From Hydrogenophaga sp. (lineage in GTDB: Bacteria; Pseudomonadota; Gammaproteobacteria; Burkholderiales; Burkholderiaceae_C), in contig JAABQG010000007.1 of the NCBI GenBank assembly GCA_011391595.1, positions 1 through 64,000 of the forward strand: a stretch of 64,000 bases of DNA, written 5' to 3'. The translations under genes and the position numbers were made by a program. Below are positions 56,050-64,000 of this stretch, piece by piece; within the stretch, counting starts at the first letter, position 1; every line of letters begins with the position of its first letter. The notes beneath the pieces were generated by a model, which did no database searches, had not been told where the DNA came from, and was given only the letters and a program-made list of their open reading frames with translations.

Positions 56050-57457
56050 CTTCAATCCTCGCCATGATGCCTGTGCCGTTCCTCGCCCGGCGTTGCGGCG
56101 AAACTGTCTGGCCGTCCTGATGCTGGCCGCAGCGTTGCCCCTGGCGGCACCCGCGCAAGGGCTGCGCCCGTCCGCCGGAACAGGGCTCGGCAGTCCTGCG
56201 GCCCGTCCGCTCAGCACGGCACAGCGTCCGGCCGATTTCATCGTGGTCGTGGTCAACAGTGAGCCCATCACCAACAACGAGGTCCTGGCCAGACTGGTTC
56301 GAACGGAGCAGCAATTGGCGCAGCAGGGCGGGGCCAGGCCTTCGCGCGAGATCCTGGCGCGTCAGGTTCTGGAGAGCCTGATCAATGAGAAGGCCCAGCT
56401 CCAGCTCGCCCGGGAAGCCGGCCTGAAGGTGGACGATGCCGCGGTGGCGCAGGCTGAACTCACCATTGCGACCCAGAACCAGGTAAGCGTCGCCGAGCTG
56501 GAACGCCGCATCCGGCAGGACGGCATGGACGTGCGGAAGTTCCGCGAAGACCTGCGCAACCAGTTGCTGCTGACACAACTGCGCGAGCGGGAAATGGCGT
56601 CGAAAGGCCGGGTGACCGAGTTTGACATCGACCAGTACATCCAGGAGAAGCAGGGTGGCAGCGATGCCAGCAGCACGGAGATCAATATCGCCCACGTCCT
56701 GATTGCGGTTCCGGAAAATGCGACACCCAACCAGATCGCCGCCCTGCAGGCCCGTGCCGAACTCGTCGCCACGCGGGCCCGCGCTGGCGAGGATTTTGCC
56801 GCGCTGGTGCGCGAGTTTTCAGATGCCCCCGACAAGGAAAAATCTGGCGGTCAGGTCGGCCTTCGCCGGGTCGACCGCTACCCGCCCCTGTTCATCGAGG
56901 CGACAAAATCACTGGCTGCAGGCGGCATCGGCGGCCCGGCCCGTTCGGCAGCCGGATTTCATGTCCTGAAGGTGGTGGAAAGGCGTCAGGGTACGCTGCC
57001 GGCAATGACCGTCACGCAGAGTCGTTCGCGCCACATCCTGCTGCGCCCGGACACCCAGCTGACCGAGTCTGCAGCCATCGCGCGCCTGTCCGATTTCCGG
57101 CGCCGCATCGTCGCGGGTCAGGCCGATTTCGCCACACTGGCGCGAGAAAACTCCCAGGATGGCAGCGCCAACGAAGGCGGTGATCTGGGCTGGACCAACC
57201 CTGGGCAGTTCGTCCCAGAATTCGAGGAAGCATTGAACAGGCTCTCCCCCGGGCAGATCAGCCAGCCGGTCGTCTCGCGATTTGGCGTGCACCTGATCCA
57301 GTTGCAGGAGCGGCGCGAAGGCACGCTGAGTCAGCGCGAGCAACGCGAGATCGTGCGCAACCTGATACGCGAGAAAAAGGTGGAAGAAGCAGCCGTCCTT
57401 TGGGCCCAGGACGTTCGCGGCCGCGCCTATATCGAGTATCGCGAGCCACCACAGTGA
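56042..57457 (+). CDS. surA: Periplasmic peptidyl-prolyl isomerase SurA
   Basis: This 471-residue chaperone helps outer-membrane proteins, LptD among them, to fold. A signal peptide ([18 protein letters not shown]) is followed by a basic/Pro-rich stretch, the N-terminal chaperone domain ([15 protein letters not shown] onward), and two parvulin domains at about 205-320 ([11 protein letters not shown] to [11 protein letters not shown]) and 325-430 ([10 protein letters not shown] to [12 protein letters not shown]). The start lies eight bases inside lptD. The stop overlaps the rsmA start (GTGA). pdxA, often between surA and rsmA, is absent. Confidence 0.93.
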   Translation: MTNFNPRHDACAVPRPALRRNCLAVLMLAAALPLAAPAQGLRPSAGTGLGSPAARPLSTAQRPADFIVVVVNSEPITNNEVLARLVRTEQQLAQQGGARPSREILARQVLESLINEKAQLQLAREAGLKVDDAAVAQAELTIATQNQVSVAELERRIRQDGMDVRKFREDLRNQLLLTQLREREMASKGRVTEFDIDQYIQEKQGGSDASSTEINIAHVLIAVPENATPNQIAALQARAELVATRARAGEDFAALVREFSDAPDKEKSGGQVGLRRVDRYPPLFIEATKSLAAGGIGGPARSAAGFHVLKVVERRQGTLPAMTVTQSRSRHILLRPDTQLTESAAIARLSDFRRRIVAGQADFATLARENSQDGSANEGGDLGWTNPGQFVPEFEEALNRLSPGQISQPVVSRFGVHLIQLQERREGTLSQREQREIVRNLIREKKVEEAAVLWAQDVRGRAYIEYREPPQ

Positions 57458-58218
57458 AGCACATCGCCCGCAAGCGCTTTGGCCAGCACTTCCTGGCTGA
57501 TCGCGGGATCATTGACGCGATCGTTCAGGCGATTGATCCCCGGGCTGGTCAGGCGATGGTGGAGATCGGTCCGGGCCTGGCGGCCCTGACGCAGCCTCTG
57601 GTCGAGCATCTGGGCCACCTGACCGTGATCGAGCTGGACCGGGACCTTGCCGTTCGGCTGCGCGCCCATCCGCAACTGACGGTCATCGAGTCCGATGTAC
57701 TGAAGGTCGATTTTTCCCTGATCGAGAAGCCTGCCGGAGCGACTGGCCTGCGGGTCGTTGGCAATCTGCCCTACAACATCTCGACGCCGATCCTGTTTCA
57801 TCTCCTGCAGTATGTCGAACTGATCGAAGACCAGCACTTCATGCTGCAAAAGGAAGTGATCGACCGGATGGTCGCGCAACCGGCCACCAGCGACTACGGC
57901 CGGCTCTCGGTGATGCTTCAATGGCGTTACGCCATGGCGAATGTGCTAGCGGTCCCGCCAGAGAGCTTCGAGCCGCCACCCCGGGTGGATAGCGCCGTGG
58001 TTCGCATGGTGCCGCATCCGCAACCGGCCGCCGTCGAGCCCGCCGTGTTGTCGACCATCGTCCGCGTGGCCTTCAGTCAAAGGCGCAAGCTGATCCGCCA
58101 CACGCTGGGCCGCTGGCTCGAAGAAAAGGCCTTTTCAGGGCATTTCAACGTTCAGCGCCGCGCCGAGGAAGTGCCTGTCGATGAGTACGTGGCACTGGCG
58201 CAGCGGCTGGCCGATTGA
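57454..58218 (+). CDS. rsmA: 16S rRNA dimethyladenosine transferase RsmA/KsgA
   Basis: This 254-residue enzyme dimethylates A1518 and A1519 in helix 45 of 16S rRNA. It has the RKRFGQHFL start (residues 5-13), the SAM motif [21 protein letters not shown], and the catalytic NLPYNIS. The GTG start overlaps the surA stop, so it is translationally coupled. A strong terminator follows. The lptD-surA-rsmA order is conserved in proteobacteria. Confidence 0.95.
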   Translation: MKHIARKRFGQHFLADRGIIDAIVQAIDPRAGQAMVEIGPGLAALTQPLVEHLGHLTVIELDRDLAVRLRAHPQLTVIESDVLKVDFSLIEKPAGATGLRVVGNLPYNISTPILFHLLQYVELIEDQHFMLQKEVIDRMVAQPATSDYGRLSVMLQWRYAMANVLAVPPESFEPPPRVDSAVVRMVPHPQPAAVEPAVLSTIVRVAFSQRRKLIRHTLGRWLEEKAFSGHFNVQRRAEEVPVDEYVALAQRLAD

Positions 58219-58534
58219 GCCCGGCGGCCGCGATGGTGCATACCGGCATTCGCCGGAAACGAAAAAGCCCGTTCATTGAACGGGCTTTTTCTTGTGCCGG
58301 TCAGTCAGCGCCTGAAGCGCCTCAGGTGCCCCGGTGATCAGGCGGCCGTGAGCCAGTAGCCCGCATTGAAAGGGCTGCTCATGCGCAGCGCCAGCGGAGA
58401 GATGTCCACCAACAGGTCCGTGGGCATTTTCTCGCCATTCTCGGTGCTCGTCTCAGCAACGGCAACTGCGCCGGCGTTGACTTCCCCTTTTGCCTCGTTA
58501 GCCCGTTCTGCTTGGCTGGTGTGTGCAGAACGGG
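58219..58534. other. Intergenic region after rsmA
   Basis: This 316-bp region contains the rsmA terminator, a 13-bp inverted repeat and a weak minus-strand frame (58338-58556) that is not called as a gene. No promoter was identified. Confidence 0.45.
58262..58292 (+). terminator. Terminator of the lptD-surA-rsmA operon
   Basis: AAAAAGCCCGTTCA and TGAACGGGCTTTTT form a 14-bp stem with a very short loop, followed by T-rich sequence. It lies about 45 bp past the rsmA stop. The A-run on the other side means it could also work on the minus strand. Confidence 0.92.
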
Positions 58535-58537
58535 CTA
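58499..58537 (-). repeat. 13-bp inverted repeat overlapping the barstar stop codon
   Basis: TAGCCCGTTCTGC (58499-58511) and GCAGAACGGGCTA (58525-58537) are exact reverse complements around a 13-base loop. The TAG stop of the barstar gene is part of the stem. It lacks a T-run. The core GCCCGTTC also occurs in the rsmA terminator 240 bp away. Confidence 0.6.
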
Positions 58538-58936
58538 CAGAAAAGAATAGAAGCACCTGAACGGTATCTTCCGGTCTCCCCAGTAGTCCGCGGCATCGCG
58601 GAAGATATCCAGGAGTTGCTCACGCGCCTCCTTGTCGAATTTCCCGTTGGCCGGAATCTGCTCCAGAACCACGATGAAACCAGGTTGCGGGCCCGACTTG
58701 TGCAGCGGATCCGTCATGGAATCGTACAAGGCATCAAAATTCTTGCCGAAATGCGCGGGAAAGGTGAATTGCTGGGCAATCAAGTCCAGCACATCCTGCT
58801 TGCTTTGCGCAGACGCCAGGTTGGCATATAAAAAGTGATGACCAAGCCCCTGGGCGGCCTCCTGCAGGTCGTTCACGCGGAAAGCGCGGATCGACTGCAC
58901 GATATTGGTTCTCACATTACGAAGTGGCGTATCCAT
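58535..58936 (-). CDS. Barstar family ribonuclease inhibitor
   Basis: This 133-residue cytoplasmic protein of the barstar fold has the family segments IRAFRVNDLQEAAQ, FPAHFGKNFDALYDSMTDPL (helix that blocks the RNase active site) and GFIVVLEQIP. It lies downstream of a secreted guanyl-specific RNase gene on the same strand, 72 bp apart, and most probably protects the cell from that enzyme before export. It ends inside an inverted repeat. It is longer than Bacillus barstar (about 90 residues), as is usual in proteobacterial members. Confidence 0.85.
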   Translation of the reverse strand: MDTPLRNVRTNIVQSIRAFRVNDLQEAAQGLGHHFLYANLASAQSKQDVLDLIAQQFTFPAHFGKNFDALYDSMTDPLHKSGPQPGFIVVLEQIPANGKFDKEAREQLLDIFRDAADYWGDRKIPFRCFYSFL

Positions 58937-59008
58937 CTCCGCTGCTCTTTCTTAATAGTCAAAAAACTGGTTGCGACCTTGAGGGCCGGACAAATCGGGG
59001 CTGGACCG

Positions 59009-59413
59009 CTATTCGGCAATCCGGCTGAAACTGGCGTAATGGTCACCTGTGTAATAACAGGTGTCCGGTGTTCTGGGTTGACCACCGCAAACAATGCGGC
59101 GAGCGCCTCGATCACGGGAACCCGGGGTCTTCACGGTGTATTCAAGGTAGTAGCCTCGCTGACTTGAGGGCAGCAAGCGCTCACGGTTGCCGAAAACCGA
59201 ACCATCCTTGCGGTACGGAAACGGTCCGCCTTCACGGATCAGCTGGAGGGTTTGACGCCCCTGAGGTGGCAACTCCGCCACCGCCATCGTCGCCAAACTG
59301 TCTGCCGGCACTGACTTCCGGGCTTGCACCAAACTGGGGCTTGCCAGACTGGCCAATACCAGGACACCTGCGAGCAAAGACTTACTTCTTCCGACCCATG
59401 CAGCTCGCGACAT
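59009..59413 (-). CDS. Secreted guanyl-specific ribonuclease (barnase/RNase Sa family)
   Basis: This 134-residue protein has a signal peptide (SLLAGVLVLASLASPSLVQA, residues 12-31). The mature enzyme carries the microbial ribonuclease motif: catalytic Glu in YYLEYTV, the Arg cluster RDRGARRIVCGG, and the catalytic His in YYTGDHYASF near the C-terminus. Two cysteines (VCGG and DTCYY) can form one disulfide. It cleaves single-stranded RNA after G, outside the cell or in the periplasm. The inhibitor gene follows directly, so this is a barnase-barstar type pair. Confidence 0.88.
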   Translation of the reverse strand: MSRAAWVGRSKSLLAGVLVLASLASPSLVQARKSVPADSLATMAVAELPPQGRQTLQLIREGGPFPYRKDGSVFGNRERLLPSSQRGYYLEYTVKTPGSRDRGARRIVCGGQPRTPDTCYYTGDHYASFSRIAE

Positions 59414-59492
59414 TCGAATACGTCCTATGAAAACCTCGGGTTAACCCCGAAATTTCAGGCCATAGTGTGACCGAACTGCGCTGAAAATGCAA

Positions 59493-59519
59493 GCGGCTGC
59501 CCAAAACTTGGGCAACCGC
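59493..59519. terminator. Hairpin between maeB and the RNase gene
   Basis: GCGGCTGCCCAA (59493-59504) pairs with TTGGGCAACCGC (59508-59519) with one mismatch and a 3-base loop, 50 bp beyond the maeB stop. T-runs are weak on both sides; it could end maeB transcripts or lie in the RNase leader. Confidence 0.4.
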
Positions 59520-59568
59520 AAAGGGGTTTACCCCGAAGGTAAGTTAGTGCCAGCTCTCTATTTTCAAC

Positions 59569-61875
59569 TCAGCGCGCCGCGTTGGCGTCGGCCACGGTCA
59601 AGGCGGTCATATTGACAATCCGGCGCACGGTGGTGCTGGCCGTGAGGATGTGCAACGGCTTGGCTGCCCCGAGCAGGACCGGCCCGATGGCGATATTACC
59701 GCCCGCTGCGGTTTTCAGCAGGTTGTACGAGATGTTCGCCGCATCGATGTTGGGCAGCACCAGCAGATTCGCGTCACCCGCCAGCGAACTGTTGGGCATC
59801 AGCGCCCGGCGTGCCGCGCCGTCCAGCGCCACATCGCCATGCATTTCGCCGTCCACCTCCAGCCAGGGCGCCTGGGCTTTCAGCAATTCCAGCACCCGGC
59901 GCATCTTCACCGCGCTGGGCTGGCCGGACGAGCCAAAGTTCGAATGCGACAGCAGCGCCGCCTTGGGCCGCAGGCCGAAGCGCATCATCTCCTCGGCGGC
60001 CATCATGGTGATCTCGGCCAATTGCTCTGCGCTCGGGTCGTAGTTGATATGGGTGTCTACCAGAAACACCTGGCGCCCCGGCAGCATCAGTCCGTTCATG
60101 CAGGCGAAAGTGTTAACGCCTGCGCGCTTGCCGATGACCTGGTCCACGTATTCCAGGTGTGTCTGCGTGGTACCCCAGGTTCCGCAGATCATGCCGTCCA
60201 CTTCCCCCTTGTGCAGCAGCATGGCGCCAATCAGCGACAGGCGCCGGCGCATCTCGATCTTGGCGAGCTGCGCGGTAACGCCCCGGCGCTCGGTCATGCG
60301 GTGGTAGGTTTGCCAGAAGTCACGGTAGCGCGGGTCCAGTTCGACGTTGACCACGTCGTAGTCCAGCTCTTCCCTCAGGCGCAGCCCGAATTTTTCAATA
60401 CGCTTTGCAATCACTGCAGGGCGGCCGATCAGTGTCGGGCGGGCCAGCCCTTCGTCGACCACGATCTGCGCGGCACGCAGCACGCGCTCCTCCTCGCCCT
60501 CAGCGTAGGCCACGCGCTTCTTCGGCGCGCGCTTGGCCGCCAGAAAGATCGGCTTCATCATCGTGCCCGACGCGTAGACGAAGCTCTGCAGCCGCTCGCG
60601 GTAGGCGTCCATGTCGGCAATCGGGCGCAGCGCTACGCCGCTGTCAGCCGCCGCCTGGGCCACGGCCGGCGCGATCTTCATCATCAGGCGCGGGTCGAAC
60701 GGCTTGGGAATCAGGTACTCGGGGCCGAAGGCCAGCTGCTCGCCGGCATAGGCCACCGCCACCACCTCGCTCTGCTCGGCCTGCGCCAGCTCGGCAATCG
60801 CGTGCACGGCCGCCAGTTCCATTTCCAGCGTGATGGTGGACGCGCCGGCATCCAGCGCCCCCCGGAAAATGTAGGGAAAACACAGGACGTTGTTGACCTG
60901 GTTCGGATAGTCGGTGCGACCGGTCGCCATGATGGCGTCATCCCGCACGGCCTTGACAAGCTCGGGCATGATTTCAGGCGTGGGATTGGCCAGCGCGAAG
61001 ATCAGCGGTCGCGCAGCCATGGTTAGCACCATGTCCTGCTTGAGCACACCCCCGGCTGAAAGGCCGAGAAACACGTCGGCACCGACCATCACCTCGGCCA
61101 GTGTGCGCGCGTCGGTTTTCTGCGCGAACTGGATCTTGTCCTCGTCCATCAATTCGGTGCGGCCCTCAAAAACCACACCGGCCAGGTCCGTCACCCAGAT
61201 GGCTTCGCGCGGAATGCCCAGCTTGACCAGCAGGCCCAGGCAGGCCAGCGCGGCAGCGCCTGCGCCCGAGGTCACCAGCTTGATCTGCTTCGGGTCCTTG
61301 CCCGCGACCTTCAGGCCGTTGAGGATGGCCGCGCCCACGGTGATGGCGGTGCCGTGCTGGTCGTCATGGAAGACCGGGATCTTCATGCGTTCGCGCAGCT
61401 TGCGCTCTACATAGAAGCAGTCCGGCGCCTTGATGTCTTCGAGGTTGATGCCGCCGAAGGTGGGCTCCAGCGCGGCGATGATCTCGACCAGCTTGTCCGG
61501 GTCTTTCTCGTTGATCTCGATGTCGAACACGTCGATGCCCGAGAACTTCTTGAACAAGACCGCCTTGCCCTCCATCACCGGCTTGCTGGCCAGCGGACCG
61601 ATGTCGCCCAGCCCCAGCACGGCCGTGCCGTTGGTCACCACGCCGACCAGGTTACCGCGGCTGGTGTACTTGAACGCGGCCGCCGGGTCCTTGACGATTT
61701 CCTCGCAGGGCGCGGCCACGCCGGGCGAGTAGGCCAGCGCCAGGTCGTGCTGGTTGACCAGTTGCTTGGTCGCGGCGATCGAGACTTTTCCGGGCGTCGG
61801 GAACTCGTGGTATTCGAGGGCAGCTCGGCGCAACTGGGCGCGTTTTTCTTCCGTCTGGGCGGTTTCGGCGGGCAT
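59569..61875 (-). CDS. maeB: NADP-dependent malic enzyme (two-domain MaeB)
   Basis: This 768-residue enzyme oxidatively decarboxylates malate to pyruvate with NADP. The malic domain (about 1-430) has [31 protein letters not shown] and the nucleotide loop [12 protein letters not shown]. Residues about 440-765 are a phosphotransacetylase-like domain that has lost its original activity in this family and serves regulation by acetyl-CoA. An AGGAG box precedes the start by seven bases. It is on the same strand as, but 219 bp downstream of, the CoA-transferase gene; both act around acetyl-CoA and C4 acids. Confidence 0.94.
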   Translation of the reverse strand: MPAETAQTEEKRAQLRRAALEYHEFPTPGKVSIAATKQLVNQHDLALAYSPGVAAPCEEIVKDPAAAFKYTSRGNLVGVVTNGTAVLGLGDIGPLASKPVMEGKAVLFKKFSGIDVFDIEINEKDPDKLVEIIAALEPTFGGINLEDIKAPDCFYVERKLRERMKIPVFHDDQHGTAITVGAAILNGLKVAGKDPKQIKLVTSGAGAAALACLGLLVKLGIPREAIWVTDLAGVVFEGRTELMDEDKIQFAQKTDARTLAEVMVGADVFLGLSAGGVLKQDMVLTMAARPLIFALANPTPEIMPELVKAVRDDAIMATGRTDYPNQVNNVLCFPYIFRGALDAGASTITLEMELAAVHAIAELAQAEQSEVVAVAYAGEQLAFGPEYLIPKPFDPRLMMKIAPAVAQAAADSGVALRPIADMDAYRERLQSFVYASGTMMKPIFLAAKRAPKKRVAYAEGEEERVLRAAQIVVDEGLARPTLIGRPAVIAKRIEKFGLRLREELDYDVVNVELDPRYRDFWQTYHRMTERRGVTAQLAKIEMRRRLSLIGAMLLHKGEVDGMICGTWGTTQTHLEYVDQVIGKRAGVNTFACMNGLMLPGRQVFLVDTHINYDPSAEQLAEITMMAAEEMMRFGLRPKAALLSHSNFGSSGQPSAVKMRRVLELLKAQAPWLEVDGEMHGDVALDGAARRALMPNSSLAGDANLLVLPNIDAANISYNLLKTAAGGNIAIGPVLLGAAKPLHILTASTTVRRIVNMTALTVADANAAR

Positions 61876-62094
61876 TCATGTCTCCTGCTGTGGCGGCGGT
61901 CGGAGAAGTCCGGCACGTCAACTCTTTTGAAGCTGGCCGATTCTAGACCTCGCCCCAGGGCAATTCAGGTAAGTGAATCTGCGTAAAAGGGTGGGCCGCT
62001 TTTGACTTTTCCGCACAAATGCAGGTGGCGTCGCCCAGGCCGACTGCACAGGAGCATGGCGCCGCTGCTTGTTTGTTCTTCCTCTGCGCAGCCC

Positions 62095-63615
62095 TCAGGC
62101 CGCCATCATGCTGCCGGTCTTCAGGTAGCCCGAATGCCAGCCCAGCGCGTCGTCCAGCAGGTGTGGCGTGTGCTGGCCCGCGGATTCGCGCTGGGCGCGG
62201 TCCATGTAGTCGAGCAGCGCCGGTCGGTAGTCCGGGTGCGCGCAACGCTCCACGATGAGCCGCGCGCGCTGCGTGGGCGACAGGCCGCGCAGGTCGGCCA
62301 GGCCCTGCTCGGTCACGATCACCTGCACGTCGTGCTCGGTGTGGTCCACGTGCGAGACCATCGGCACGATGCACGAGATCGATCCGCCCTTGGCCACCGA
62401 GGGCGTCATGAAGATCGACAGGTAGGCGTTGCGCGCGAAGTCGCCCGAGCCACCGATCCCGTTCATCATGCTCGAGCCCATCACGTGGGTGGAATTGACG
62501 TTGCCGTAGATGTCGGCCTCGATCATCGCGTTCATCGCGATCAGGCCCAGGCGGCGGATCAGCTCGGGGTGGTTGCTCATCTCCTGCGAGCGCAGCACGA
62601 TACGTTCGCGGTAGAAGTCGATGTTCGCGTTGAACTCGTCCATCGCATCGTCGCTGAGCGACAGCGCCGTGGCCGACGCCATCGACAGCGTGCCGGAGCG
62701 CAGCATGTCCAGCATGCCATCCTGCAGCACCTCGGTGAAGGCGGTCAGGTTTCTGAACGGCCCGTCGTTGAGCCCTTCCAGCACCGCATTGGCGATGTTG
62801 CCCACGCCCGACTGCAGCGGCAGCAGGTCGGCCGGCAGACGGCCGGCCTTCACCTCCTGCTGCAGGAATTCAATGATGTGGCCGGCGATGCGCTGGGAGG
62901 TCTCGTCCGGCGGCGTGAAATGGTTGCTGCGATCGGGCAGATCGGTCTGGACCACGGCGATCACCTTGTCCGGGTCGCAGCGCAGGTAGGGCTCGCCGAT
63001 GCGATCCCCTGGGTTCAGCAGCGGGATCGGGATGCGGTAAGGCGGCAGTTCAGTGCCGTAATAGATGTCGTGCATGCCTTCGAGCGCCGGATTCTGGCTG
63101 GTGTTGACCTCCAGAATGATGCGGTCGGCCTGGTCAAGCCAGGTCTTGTTGTTGCCCACCGAGGACGAGGGGATCAGCCGGCCGTCGGGCAGGATGCCCG
63201 CCACCTCGATCACCGCCACATCCAGGTGGCCCAGGAAGCCGAACCAGACGAACTGCGCCACGTGCGACAGGTGGATGTCGGTGTACTGCATCTGGCCGCT
63301 GTTGATCTGCTTGCGCACGGCCGGGTCGGACTGGTAGGGCAGACGCATCTCGACGCCATGCACCCGGGCCAGCGCACCGTCGAGCTCGGGCGCGGTGGAT
63401 GCGCCGGTCCACAGGCCGATCTGGAAATCCTCGCCCGCCGCGTGCAGCAGCTCGATCCGCCGCGCCAGCGCCTTGGGCACCAGTTTCGGGTAACCCGCGC
63501 CCGTAAAACCGCTCATGCCGACATTGGCGCCGGCCGGAATCAACGCGGCGGCCTCGGCAGCGGACATGATCTTCTGGCGCAGGCCAGGGTGACGTACGCG
63601 ATCGGACAGGGGCAT
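62095..63615 (-). CDS. Acetyl-CoA hydrolase/transferase family protein (succinyl-CoA:acetate type)
   Basis: This 506-residue CoA-transferase has the SAAEAAALIPAGANVGMSGFTGAGYPK start, SSSVGNNKTWLD, SGVGNIANAVL and the catalytic Glu in AFTEVLQDGMLDML, then the GGSGDFARNAYLSIFMT and TEQGLADLRGLSPTQRA blocks. These match the AarC/SucCoA:acetate CoA-transferase branch, which moves CoA between succinyl-CoA and acetate; acetyl-CoA hydrolysis or propionyl-CoA as substrate is also possible. The start at 63615 has an AAAGG-type box; the 20-codon extension upstream is not needed. Confidence 0.87.
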   Translation of the reverse strand: MPLSDRVRHPGLRQKIMSAAEAAALIPAGANVGMSGFTGAGYPKLVPKALARRIELLHAAGEDFQIGLWTGASTAPELDGALARVHGVEMRLPYQSDPAVRKQINSGQMQYTDIHLSHVAQFVWFGFLGHLDVAVIEVAGILPDGRLIPSSSVGNNKTWLDQADRIILEVNTSQNPALEGMHDIYYGTELPPYRIPIPLLNPGDRIGEPYLRCDPDKVIAVVQTDLPDRSNHFTPPDETSQRIAGHIIEFLQQEVKAGRLPADLLPLQSGVGNIANAVLEGLNDGPFRNLTAFTEVLQDGMLDMLRSGTLSMASATALSLSDDAMDEFNANIDFYRERIVLRSQEMSNHPELIRRLGLIAMNAMIEADIYGNVNSTHVMGSSMMNGIGGSGDFARNAYLSIFMTPSVAKGGSISCIVPMVSHVDHTEHDVQVIVTEQGLADLRGLSPTQRARLIVERCAHPDYRPALLDYMDRAQRESAGQHTPHLLDDALGWHSGYLKTGSMMAA

Positions 63616-63755
63616 GAAAAACCTTTGATGAGACACCTGCCGCGCTACAACGCGCACGCGGCAATAAGGAGGCATCCTAGCATGACATGCATCAAAACTT
63701 AGGGTTTACCCTCGAATCTGGGTTGCGAGATCACTCCATCCCGAATTTCAGGCTT

Positions 63756-63971
63756 TTATTGGCTTTCCCCCCGCTTGGATTGGTCTTTTTCAGCTATCAC
63801 TATAAGAGTGACTTCAGGCGGCCGGACGAGGTGCCGGGCTTGACCAAGGTGTCGTGTGAGGGTGATGTTGCGATGCAACATCTGGCGGCTTGTGGCTGCA
63901 TCAGACTGAAAACCGACTTTCCCGCTGTTGAAAATCAGCTTGAGCGAGGGTTTAGACGCCACCGGTTTCAC
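63756..63971 (-). CDS. Hypothetical small protein (doubtful)
   Basis: This is a 71-codon frame starting with GTG, with no Shine-Dalgarno in the available sequence. The product is basic (SKPSLKLIFNSGKVGFQSDAA) and ends EKDQSKRGESQ; no domain is recognised. Codon use is less GC-biased than in the flanking genes. The rest of the 385-bp stretch 63616-64000 shows only a GCGCTC-ATGC-GAGCGC hairpin near the right edge. Confidence 0.25.
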   Translation of the reverse strand: MKPVASKPSLKLIFNSGKVGFQSDAATSRQMLHRNITLTRHLGQARHLVRPPEVTLIVIAEKDQSKRGESQ

Positions 63972-64000
63972 GCGCTCATGCGAGCGCGTCTTCCATCCTG

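Noticed and set aside
58338-58556. A 72-codon minus-strand frame between barstar and rsmA
   Set aside because: It overlaps the barstar 3' end and the inverted repeat, has no Shine-Dalgarno and no similarity that can be recognised. An internal start (MPTDLLVDISPLALRM) cannot be excluded but is not supported.
59540-59568. Possible repeat remnant (GCCAGCTCTCTATTTTCAA) near maeB
   Set aside because: Only the right part resembles the copy at 23168; too short to separate from chance.
63790-63830. Possible further copy of the dispersed repeat (TTCAGCTATCACTATAAG)
   Set aside because: Only the AGCTAT block matches; the CATCGTC and ATGGTC blocks are absent.

Overview
The window looks like chromosomal DNA of a Gram-negative betaproteobacterium of the order Burkholderiales, most likely the Comamonadaceae (Rhodoferax, Polaromonas or Variovorax type). 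The inference rests on high GC content, a Bug/TctC-type periplasmic receptor, the lptD-surA-rsmA block, and gene content typical of that family. No rRNA, tRNA, CRISPR array, intact insertion sequence or prophage was seen.

Layout. 1-3.5 kb: two tandem glycine-rich RRM proteins, an ammonium transporter, and a UPF0016/GDT1-type manganese exporter preceded by a yybP-ykoY-type Mn riboswitch. 3.5-5.5 kb: metX-metW behind a SAM-II-like riboswitch and terminator; metX is split between two frames at a GC-rich palindromic insert. 5.5-13.5 kb: a transglutaminase-like protein, a chromate transporter, and a cluster for four-carbon acid sugars (GntR regulator, Bug receptor, LtnD, OtnK, OtnC, OtnI). 14-24.6 kb: alpha/beta hydrolase, a giant AsmA-type protein, a FATP-type acyl-CoA synthetase, an SDR with a histone-like tail, and two small envelope proteins. 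25-32 kb: CcmG-CcmH, two diheme cytochromes c, then on the other strand CcmI, CcmF and an octaheme cytochrome with one CXXCK site, matching octaheme nitrite reductases. 33-47.5 kb: a tight glycogen operon glgB-glgX-malQ-glgC-glgA-glgP, followed by a large hybrid histidine kinase. 47.6-53.6 kb: M20 peptidase, alpha/beta hydrolase, a truncated YidB, an MFS transporter, RsmE and an AmgK-type kinase. 53.7-58.2 kb: lptD-surA-rsmA. 58.5-64 kb: barstar and secreted RNase, NADP malic enzyme, and an acetyl-CoA hydrolase/transferase family CoA-transferase.

How the genes fit together. The threonate-type genes form a complete route from a tetronate to dihydroxyacetone phosphate, probably under the adjacent GntR regulator, since the same 11-base motif lies in front of the regulator and in front of the receptor. 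The octaheme cytochrome needs heme attached at a CXXCK site; the neighbouring CcmF/CcmI and CcmG/CcmH proteins correspond to the NrfE/NrfG/NrfF-type lyase that does this for NrfA, so 25-32 kb may be one nitrite-to-ammonia module with its own assembly proteins and electron carriers. The glycogen genes cover synthesis, branching and breakdown in one unit.

A dispersed repeat of about 35-50 bp occurs six times, five copies between genes and one inside the chromate transporter gene. A second, unrelated repeat is a roughly 75-bp duplication of the start of the acyl-CoA synthetase gene, found 6 kb upstream without its start codon.
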